A stretch of 59,758 nt of DNA from Gammaproteobacteria bacterium (GTDB lineage Bacteria; Pseudomonadota; Gammaproteobacteria; Chromatiales; Sedimenticolaceae). The DNA is taken from contig JAGRHE010000001.1 in assembly GCA_020445165.1 (NCBI GenBank), positions 1-59,758 on the forward strand, written 5' to 3'. Below, in pieces: positions 26,599 to 33,429 of this stretch (positions are counted from its first letter, which is position 1; every line of letters starts with the position of its first letter). The translations under genes and the position numbers were made by a program. The notes under the pieces are model-generated. The model worked only from the letters and a program-made list of their open reading frames with translations, did not search any database and had not been told where the DNA came from.

Positions 26599-26772
26599 AT
26601 GAATCCTGCTGTTTCGCACCGAACTGATTGCGCGCCGGTTTCGAACATCGTTGCGCTTGGCATCATGGTGCCGACGAACAGCGAGCAGGACTTCGTCAGC
26701 ATGCGCGATGAGCTGCTGTGCTTCGTGCGATCGTATCGCGACGAGCCGGGCTGGGTGCTTGGACTGGCGTAA
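26599..26772 (+). CDS. Possible small protein (57 aa), doubtful
   Basis: A short plus-strand frame encodes 57 residues ending in a natural-looking segment (SMRDELLCFVRSYRDEPGW) with GC-rich third positions like the neighbouring genes. Only a weak AGGA lies 12 nt upstream of the ATG. It could be a small gene or a chance frame in the gap between the peptide gene and the Nudix gene. I recognise no family. Confidence 0.25.
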   Translation: MNPAVSHRTDCAPVSNIVALGIMVPTNSEQDFVSMRDELLCFVRSYRDEPGWVLGLA

Positions 26773-26918
26773 GGGATCGTGTGAGCCGGGTCGTTCGCCG
26801 AACCGGTCAGACGATCGGCAACCTGGGCGAAGATCGTGCTGCGTCATCGCCATGATGTCTACCGTATCGGCCCGCGCGCCCGGCCCTGCGCGAAGCATGG
26901 GCCGGGCGCCCGCACGCC

Positions 26919-27161
26919 TCAATCGCGCGGTTGGGTCGGGGGGATGTTGTTGCAGCCTCCCGGGTGCTCCGCACAGTACTTGGACGCCGCTATGGCCAGC
27001 GGGCCGCCTGGAATACCGCCGCCGCCAGGTACGCCGTTGGGGCCGGGCGGGACGGGTGCGGCCTGGTGGCTCCAGCCAACCAGCTGCAGATACCTCAGCT
27101 GGTATGCGCCACCAGACACCTGTGCAAGCTCCGCCTGGGACAGATTTTTCAATCGTTTCAT
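26919..27161 (-). CDS. Bacteriocin-like peptide precursor with double-glycine leader
   Basis: The 80-residue precursor begins with MKRLKNLSQAELAQVSGG, a near-perfect double-glycine leader (LS..EL..V.GG) as cut by C39-peptidase ABC exporters. The predicted 62-residue core starts at AYQLRY, is rich in Pro and Gly (VPPGPNGVPGGGGIPGG) and has two cysteines (SKYC...GGC) near its end that could form a disulfide. A strong AAGGAGAG site lies upstream of the ATG. No C39 exporter, immunity gene or maturase is seen in the window, so it is an orphan. It may be a bacteriocin, a signalling peptide or a modified peptide. Confidence 0.72.
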   Translation of the reverse strand: MKRLKNLSQAELAQVSGGAYQLRYLQLVGWSHQAAPVPPGPNGVPGGGGIPGGPLAIAASKYCAEHPGGCNNIPPTQPRD

Positions 27162-27418
27162 GGCTCTCTCCTTTCGCGTTCGACCGACTGCAGGATCGCA
27201 GCCGTATTTCTACGTTAGGTCGCTCGCACGGTTCTGCGTGGTGACGCGTTTCACCCGATTCGCGTGGACTATTCACGGTGCAGGGACGGCGCGACTCGCG
27301 GCTGTGCCGGCGTTTGCGCGAGCGATCCATGATCGCGGGTAACATTACCCGGCCAGACGTCGCGCGGATGTCCAGGCGGTTGCAACGGCTGCCGACAATA
27401 GAGGAAGGAGGAGACACG

Positions 27419-28891
27419 ATGCAGACCGGAACCTGGATCAGCCTGGCCATCTACTTTGCCGCGATGCTCGGCATCGGCTTCTACGCATGGCGTACATCGA
27501 CGGCGAGTTCCGAGCAATACATGCTCGGCGGGCGTGGCCTGACGCCGTCGGTTGCGGCGCTGTCGGCGGGGGTGTCGGACATGTCGGGTTGGTTGCTGCT
27601 CGGTCTTCCGGGCGCGCTTTACACCGCCGGACTGGTCGAGGCCTGGATCGGAATCGGCCTGTTCATCGGCGCACTGGTCAATTGGGTCGTCGTTGCGCCG
27701 CGCCTGCGTGAACAGACCGAACGCTATGGCAATGCCCTGACCATCCCGGAGTTTCTCGGCAATCGCTTCCCCAGCCAGGCCACGCCACTGCGCATGTTTT
27801 CGGCATTCATCATCGTGCTGTTCTTCGCTGTCTACACTGCCTCCGGCCTGGTTGCCGGCGGCAAGCTGTTCTCGTCCGCGTTCGGCGGCGACTACCGGGT
27901 CGGCGTCTGGCTGACGCTCGGTATCGTGCTCGCCTACACGGTGATCGGCGGCTTTCTCGCCGTGTGCCTGACCGATTTCGTGCAGGGCCTGATCATGATG
28001 CTGGCGCTGATCATCATGCCGGCCGTTGTGCTGTATGCCGGCGACGGCGGTGGGTTCGTCCAGGCGGGCGAGACGCTATCGGGCGTCGAGGGGTTTACCC
28101 TTTCGTGGTGGACGGACGACATGAGCCTGGTCGGCTGGCTGTCGCTGATGGCCTGGGGGCTGGGCTATTTCGGTCAGCCACATATCATCGTGCGCTTCAT
28201 GGCCGTCCGCACGGTCGGCGATATACCGACCGCGCGTAACATCGCAATGGCATGGATGGGCATATCGCTGATCGGTGCGATCGCTGTCGGCATCCTCGGT
28301 CGCGCCTATGCCGAGCGCAACGGCATCCTGCTTGGCGACGCGGAGACCATCTTCATCCTGCTCGCCGAGAAGCTGTTTCCGGCGATCATCACCGGCTTCC
28401 TGTTTGCCGCGTTGCTGGCGGCGATCATGTCGACCGTTTCCAGCCAGTTGCTGGTCTCGTCATCGTCGCTGGCCGAAGACTTTTACCGCTTGCTGGTCAA
28501 CAGGGCAGCCAGTGACAGGGCGCTCGTCACTGTCGGCCGTATAGCGGTACTCGCAGTGGGTGCGGTGGCCGCGTTGATCGCGGGTGATCCGGACAGCGAG
28601 GTGCTCGGACTGGTGGCCAATGCCTGGGCCGGTTTCGGTGCCGCGTTCGGGCCACTGATCATCCTGTCCCTGACCTGGCGCCGGATGACCGGTAGCGGTG
28701 CCCTCGCGGGGCTGGTCGTCGGGGCGCTGACGGTGATCGTCTGGATTGCGCTCGGCTGGAACAGCCGTTTTCTCGGCGGCCCGGGCGTTTACGAAATCAT
28801 TCCCGGCTTCGCCTGTGCAATGCTCGCGATCATCATCGTCAGCCTGTCCACCGCGGACAGGGGAGAGTTTCGCCATGCTCCAGCCGGGTAG
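27419..28891 (+). CDS. putP: Sodium/proline symporter PutP
   Basis: The 490-residue SSS-family symporter has about 13 membrane helices. Seen family motifs are YMLGGRGLTPSVAALSAGVSDMSGWLL in the first helices and GYFGQPHIIVRFMAVR in the middle. Such proteins couple Na+ entry to proline uptake for osmoprotection or as a carbon source. GGAAGGAGGAG lies 8 nt before the chosen ATG. No putA is adjacent. Length is normal for the family. Confidence 0.92.
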   Translation: MQTGTWISLAIYFAAMLGIGFYAWRTSTASSEQYMLGGRGLTPSVAALSAGVSDMSGWLLLGLPGALYTAGLVEAWIGIGLFIGALVNWVVVAPRLREQTERYGNALTIPEFLGNRFPSQATPLRMFSAFIIVLFFAVYTASGLVAGGKLFSSAFGGDYRVGVWLTLGIVLAYTVIGGFLAVCLTDFVQGLIMMLALIIMPAVVLYAGDGGGFVQAGETLSGVEGFTLSWWTDDMSLVGWLSLMAWGLGYFGQPHIIVRFMAVRTVGDIPTARNIAMAWMGISLIGAIAVGILGRAYAERNGILLGDAETIFILLAEKLFPAIITGFLFAALLAAIMSTVSSQLLVSSSSLAEDFYRLLVNRAASDRALVTVGRIAVLAVGAVAALIAGDPDSEVLGLVANAWAGFGAAFGPLIILSLTWRRMTGSGALAGLVVGALTVIVWIALGWNSRFLGGPGVYEIIPGFACAMLAIIIVSLSTADRGEFRHAPAG

Positions 28892-28902
28892 CTAAAATTT
28901 TC

Positions 28903-28923
28903 GAGAACAGCGGAATTGTTCTC
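28903..28923. terminator. Hairpin after putP
   Basis: GAGAACA (28903-28909) pairs perfectly with TGTTCTC (28917-28923), 12 bp after the putP stop codon. Confidence 0.4.
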
Positions 28924-28933
28924 TGACCGGAAT

Positions 28934-29046
28934 GGCACCTGCCCAGGCATTCGATTCCCGGGGCGGTGCCTCCAATGTGGGTTGTTCCTTCCCGAAAGCG
29001 CCGTGAATACCTCCCTGTAGGCAAGACGATGGCATCCCTGCCATCG
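28934..29046. repeat. Hairpin-rich intergenic repeat-like sequence
   Basis: Two hairpins lie in the gap between putP and the convergent GH-like gene: GGCACC(T)GCCC with GGGCGGTGCC (28934-28970), and CGATGGCA with TGCCATCG around TCCC (29027-29046). The segment CCGTGAATACCTCCCTGTAG between them resembles a class of intergenic repeats I remember from several gammaproteobacteria. Only one copy is present here. Confidence 0.4.
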
Positions 29047-29113
29047 ACATTCCCTCCACAAACAACCCGCATCGGCTCAGGTAAGTGCCAACTTTCACTT
29101 GCCCGGGTTTGGG

Positions 29114-30382
29114 TCACGGCCCGCTGAAGATGTCGCGCACCGCGTCCGGTATGCCGCCCTTGGGTACGAGCCGATTCTCCCGGTCGACGGCGTAGATACC
29201 GAACCATTCCTCCAGGTCCGCCGGCGCCTGGGTATCGGCATCGGTCGGCGAATCACCGCTCTTCCACCATTCGTCCTGGAACTCGAAGAACGAAAAACCG
29301 CAGTACTTGTCGTTTTCCCTGGCCGTCTGAAGATCCGTCCAGATGGCGCGGAAGGTGTCGGGAACGTCTTCCACGCGGTTGCCGCCGAACCAGGGTATCC
29401 AGGGCTTCGACGAGATCGGTGACGTGGAAAGACCGCTTTGGGTGATGAAGATCGGCTTGTCGGTAGCGCCGGCGAGCTGCTCCATGTAACCCTGCAAAGG
29501 ACTGCCGGTGGTCGAACCCGGCGGCGAGCTGACGACGCCGCGGGCATAGATATACAGGTTCAGGCAGACCAGGTCGCCGATGTCCGGTGTCAGTGCCGAC
29601 AGGAAAGGAACCTCCAGGTCATGGCGATCGGCCAGCGGTCCGACATGGGTGAAGCTGGTGTGACAATACAGGTGGCGTTGCCCGTAAGTGGTCAGTTCGT
29701 ACTCCATGGCCGCATCGATCAGGCGCGCCAGCGCGATCTCCGAAGCGGTCCGGTTGGACACCCGGATATGCTTGCCTTCGAATGCGGTTTGTCGCGGATG
29801 CAAGGCGTCGGTACGTGCGATGCTTTCCGGTTTCCATTCGTCGCCGACTGAGAACAGCACCAGCCGGTCCGGCCGCCCGACCCGGTAGGCGTGATCGATG
29901 GTCGCCTTGACCCTGTCCAGGGCCTGTCGCTGGTAGTCGGGGGCGAGAAAGTCATGGGCGCGATCCTGCAGCCAGATGTCCTGGCCGTAGACAAGGTCGG
30001 TCTCGTCCATCGCTGCGAAGAATCCCGCTGGCATGTGGCGCGGGAACACGTGCAGGTAGTTGATACCGAGCTGGCCGAGCAGCCCAAAGTGTTCGCTGTA
30101 ACGTCCGTCGTCGCCGGGCGCACCATTGCGGAAGGGGCTCTCCCCGGGCAGGTAGGGCGAATAGCCGATCCCTTTGAAGAAGACTTTCCGGTTTCGGGCC
30201 AGATCGACGATCGAGCTGCCGCGCGCGATGAAACGGCGCGGTTGTGGTGTGCCCTCGGCGATGGTCGAGGTCTTGCCCGCCGCAATCTCCGCCGCCTTTT
30301 TTTCGAGTGAAACGGCACCCGGCGAGCCGGAAAAGACTGTCATCAGAAACAGGATGCTCGATTTGACAAGCGTGTTGGTCAT
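29114..30382 (-). CDS. Secreted glycoside-hydrolase-like TIM-barrel protein
   Basis: The 422-residue protein has a signal peptide (about 1-23) and a barrel-type body: FFKGIGYSPY, HFGLLGQLGINYLHVFP, LVLFSVGDEW (about residue 185, at the position of the clan GH-A acid/base Glu), LNLYIYARG and KPIFITQSG (about 320). The last motif normally ends T-E-x-G, with Glu as nucleophile; here it is Gln. It may therefore be a non-hydrolytic relative, or I may have aligned it wrongly. I take the ATG at 30382 because it gives the signal peptide. Substrate unknown. Confidence 0.65.
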   Translation of the reverse strand: MTNTLVKSSILFLMTVFSGSPGAVSLEKKAAEIAAGKTSTIAEGTPQPRRFIARGSSIVDLARNRKVFFKGIGYSPYLPGESPFRNGAPGDDGRYSEHFGLLGQLGINYLHVFPRHMPAGFFAAMDETDLVYGQDIWLQDRAHDFLAPDYQRQALDRVKATIDHAYRVGRPDRLVLFSVGDEWKPESIARTDALHPRQTAFEGKHIRVSNRTASEIALARLIDAAMEYELTTYGQRHLYCHTSFTHVGPLADRHDLEVPFLSALTPDIGDLVCLNLYIYARGVVSSPPGSTTGSPLQGYMEQLAGATDKPIFITQSGLSTSPISSKPWIPWFGGNRVEDVPDTFRAIWTDLQTARENDKYCGFSFFEFQDEWWKSGDSPTDADTQAPADLEEWFGIYAVDRENRLVPKGGIPDAVRDIFSGP

Positions 30383-30808
30383 AGGACGGCATCTCCGCGA
30401 GCGTGTGCGGAATCCGTGGGCACGCCAACGCCGCCGGTTCCGGGACCACAGGCATCCTCGGGTCAACCGCGGACCCGTGCAAGCCCCGGACAATATTTCT
30501 CTCGGCCCCTTGCACGGTGCAAGAACGCATCTCATGCTTGCGCACCTACCTGCAGCCGAAATGCCTATTGCTCAAAACACCGATTCGACCGCCGCCCACC
30601 TCTCGACCCGACTGCCCGGGCACGACGGCGGAGGCACTGCCGCATTGCCGGCGCTCGCCGGATTTGTGCGGACCGCGTCAGTGCTGCGGGACGCCGCGGA
30701 CGGGAGGGCGGGCGCACCTGGCGTTACCGCAGTGTTCCCCGAGCATTCACTATCAGGAGCGCCTGTCAGCATGTCACCCGCGGTCATTCCTTGCCGGGCC
30801 GAAACACC
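30383..30808. other. Intergenic stretch without a convincing gene
   Basis: About 425 bp between divergent genes. Plus-strand translation stays open but is Arg/Pro/Ser-rich without motifs, so I leave it out of the ATP-grasp gene. Confidence 0.45.
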
Positions 30809-32005
30809 GTGACCGCTGACGATCCCGGGCCGTCCCCACGACCTGCAGGCAACAACGCTCGTCGTGTGCTGGTCATCGGCCCGCGTCGCGCGCTGATCGA
30901 TCAGCTACGTGTGCGCGGCATCCCGTTCAGCGTCTGGCGTGAACATGACAGGTTTGCGCTGGCCGATGCGCAGCAGCTCCTGACCGCGCCGTTCTGGAAC
31001 ACGACCGAAAAGCTCAAGCGCACGATCATTGAAGCATTTGGCAGCGCGCGCTTCAGCCATGTGATCGCGGGCACCGAGGGTGCGGTTTACCCGGCCGCGC
31101 TGGCGCGCCGGCTGCTCGGAGCCAGGCTGTCGCCGGCGACCACTGCGCTGCGCTGTCGTGACAAGCTGGAGATGAAGGAATACCTGGCCGAGTTCGATAT
31201 CCCGATGACCGACTTCATGGCCGAATCGGCGGCAGGTTCGGCAAGCGAGGTGTTTGCGCGCCTGGGCAGCCCGGTGGTGCGCAAACGGCGCAAGTCCTCC
31301 GGTGGTCGGGAGCTGAGCTTCGTTCAGCGCGAGCAGGACCTGGTCCTGCAGAAGGATGGCCGCAACATTCTCGAACGCTTCGTTGCGGCGCCGGAGGCGA
31401 GTATCGAGTCGTATGTCAATGGTGGTGAGATTCGCTTCGTCAACACGACCCGTTACGTCGAGAAGCGCCACGTCAACTTCGTGCCGGCCGATCTCGACGA
31501 GTCAGTGTTGACGCAGATGCGCGAACTGAATCGTCGCGTGCTCAAGGCGCTGAAGATCAACTGGGGCATCACCCACCTCGAGGTGTACCTGACCGAAGCC
31601 GGTCTGCTGTTTGGCGAGATCGCGCTGCGCCCACCGGGCGGCTACATCATGAATGCGATGAAGTATGCCTATGGGTTCGATCCCTGGGCGGCGTTCGTTG
31701 CGATGGAACTGGACGAGCCATTCACCTTTCCGCCCGCGCCGCTGGGCTATGCCTGCGTCGAGGTGTTGCATCCGGGGTCGGGCGTGGTCACGGCGGTGAG
31801 TGGTGAAAAGCAACTGCGCGAACATCCTGCGATGCGCGAGTTCCGGCTGAAGGTCGCGCCGGGCGACGTGATCGCTGAGCGCCAGGGCGCCGGCCAGGAT
31901 GTCGGTTATCTGCTGCATGTCAGTTCCTCGCCGCAGGAGCGGCTGGCGCTGCTGGACGAGTTCCGCAGGGGCCTATCGATCGGCCTGCAACAGGAACGCG
32001 TGTAG
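30809..32005 (+). CDS. ATP-grasp enzyme of unknown substrate
   Basis: The protein of about 398 residues has an ATP-grasp fold of the carbamoyl-phosphate-synthase/carnosine-synthase type: ARRVLVIGPRR at the N-terminus, LRCRDKLEMKEYLAEFDIPMTDF, VVRKRRKSSGGREL as the ATP loop, and THLEVYLT...LFGEIALRPPGGY as the metal and carboxylate end. Such enzymes form amide or peptide bonds through acylphosphates. The GTG at 30809 is my start but lacks a clear ribosome binding site, so the N-terminus is uncertain. No operon partner is adjacent. Confidence 0.75.
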   Translation: MTADDPGPSPRPAGNNARRVLVIGPRRALIDQLRVRGIPFSVWREHDRFALADAQQLLTAPFWNTTEKLKRTIIEAFGSARFSHVIAGTEGAVYPAALARRLLGARLSPATTALRCRDKLEMKEYLAEFDIPMTDFMAESAAGSASEVFARLGSPVVRKRRKSSGGRELSFVQREQDLVLQKDGRNILERFVAAPEASIESYVNGGEIRFVNTTRYVEKRHVNFVPADLDESVLTQMRELNRRVLKALKINWGITHLEVYLTEAGLLFGEIALRPPGGYIMNAMKYAYGFDPWAAFVAMELDEPFTFPPAPLGYACVEVLHPGSGVVTAVSGEKQLREHPAMREFRLKVAPGDVIAERQGAGQDVGYLLHVSSSPQERLALLDEFRRGLSIGLQQERV

Positions 32006-32009
32006 AGGC

Positions 32010-32029
32010 CGCGGACCGGGCAGTCCGCG
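32010..32029. terminator. Hairpin between convergent genes
   Basis: CGCGGAC (32010-32016) pairs perfectly with GTCCGCG (32023-32029) in the 43-bp gap between convergent genes. Confidence 0.45.
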
Positions 32030-32048
32030 ATGCGTTCCAAGCTGTTCG

Positions 32049-33332
32049 CTATGCCGGCAGCCGTCTCCGGGCGTGGATCCATAGATTGCGCGGCGTGACC
32101 TTGCGTGGACAGAAGGCATGCAGCGCAACCGCATAGCCCTGTTCTTCCAGGTACAGGCAGCGGTCGAGGATCAGCCACAGCTCGAGCGGCCTGCGGAACA
32201 GCTGGCGGACCAGGTCCTCGCGCGAGACCTGGGCGAAGCGCTCGCACCCGAGCTGCTCCATGCGTGCGTAGTCGGTGCCCTTTGGCAGCTCGATCCCTTT
32301 GAGTCGTGCGGCGTTCTGGCAGAAGGCTGCGAAATCCTCTCCCGCTTGCGAGGCGGCTATCGATGGCACCGGTAGATACTGGCGCTGGCCGCAACAGGTC
32401 CGCAACAGGCTGTCGAACCCCAGGCGCCATTGCTGCAGCCGTACGCGGTTGCGACGTGCGTTCGCTGCCGCGGTGACGGTTTCCTGCACCGCCAGCTTGA
32501 GCGCGTCGTCGTCCAGGCGCAGCTGTGTGCTTTGCTGTACGAAGTTGGACAAGGGGCGATACGGCCTGTCGTGCACCTTGTGGTAACAGCAGGGTACCAG
32601 GTCGATCTGTGCCACCTGCCCGGCACAGCAGTGGCGTAACATGCTGACGTGCAGATGTCCGCAGGCATGCAGTGCGACATGCTGTGAATCCTCGCCGCAG
32701 AAGCGGGCGACGCTCGCTGCGAGAACATCCTGCTGTTCGAACCTGATCGCCAGCGCCTGCTCGGCCGCCATCCTGCTACCTTGTTCGACCAGTACCGGGT
32801 CCTTCTCCAGCGCGATGATTTCGCCCCGGCCGTTGCGTTCGAGCAGGCGTCTACCCAGGTGTCCCTTACCGGCGCACCATTCCACCAGTTGCCGATCTGT
32901 GCCGTCCGAGCGGCGTGCACGCGCGACCACGAAACGCTCCACCTGTTCCCCTTTGCGTGGCTTCACCCCTTCGCGCGCTGTGACCGACGCCGACGCCCGG
33001 GAATCGTCGTTTGGTGCAAGGTCAGACATGTCGGGCAGGCTGATGCCCAGCTGTTCGCGTGCGAACCCGCTCAGCAATGCAGGATCGGCGGACAGTGATT
33101 CGAGCAGACTGTCGTCGATTGCGCGCAGCTTCTCCTGCCACTCGGGGTGGCGGTCATACCATCCGAGCCTTGGCTGCTTGAAGGGCACCTCCCGCCAAAG
33201 CCAATGCCATTCGGTGAGCAGGCTGTCCAATTCGCGGAAGCGCTGACGAAACGACGAGGGCTGCCTGCCGCCAACTGCGGCGTGGTGGCCTGCCGGCGGA
33301 CGATTCACGGGTGACATCAACGGTTGTCTCAT
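32049..33332 (-). CDS. SAM-dependent methyltransferase (METTL25/Rrnad1-like)
   Basis: The protein of about 427 residues has a methyltransferase domain in its middle with the SAM motif VEWCAGKGHLGR (about 170) and IIALEKD. It continues with VALHACGHLH and IDLVPCCYHKV, which I know from the METTL25/RRNAD1-type methyltransferases. The N-terminal 130 residues and the C-terminal 120 residues are unassigned. The substrate, possibly rRNA or protein, is not evident. The start is uncertain: several ATGs lie close together and none has a clear ribosome binding site. Confidence 0.75.
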   Translation of the reverse strand: MRQPLMSPVNRPPAGHHAAVGGRQPSSFRQRFRELDSLLTEWHWLWREVPFKQPRLGWYDRHPEWQEKLRAIDDSLLESLSADPALLSGFAREQLGISLPDMSDLAPNDDSRASASVTAREGVKPRKGEQVERFVVARARRSDGTDRQLVEWCAGKGHLGRRLLERNGRGEIIALEKDPVLVEQGSRMAAEQALAIRFEQQDVLAASVARFCGEDSQHVALHACGHLHVSMLRHCCAGQVAQIDLVPCCYHKVHDRPYRPLSNFVQQSTQLRLDDDALKLAVQETVTAAANARRNRVRLQQWRLGFDSLLRTCCGQRQYLPVPSIAASQAGEDFAAFCQNAARLKGIELPKGTDYARMEQLGCERFAQVSREDLVRQLFRRPLELWLILDRCLYLEEQGYAVALHAFCPRKVTPRNLWIHARRRLPA

Positions 33333-33429
33333 CGTAATCGCTGCGCCGAGGTCCACTACTGCGGTGGGATCGTACATAATGCCGGGCGCGCGACATGGAA
33401 TTGGGGATCGCAGGGAATTGTCGGCGTTC

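Noticed and set aside
25834..26772. Plus-strand open frame of 312 codons across the Nudix-ThiE gene
   Set aside because: Most of it is antisense to a clear Nudix-ThiE gene. Only its last 57 codons lie outside, and these are listed as a doubtful small gene.
28931..28948. TGGCAC sequence as a possible sigma-54 promoter
   Set aside because: The GG to GC distance is one base too long and the site lies between convergent genes, so it is better explained as part of a hairpin.
30416..30808. N-terminal extension of the ATP-grasp gene
   Set aside because: The frame is open, but the translation is low-complexity and outside the expected domain; the GTG at 30809 gives a normal length.
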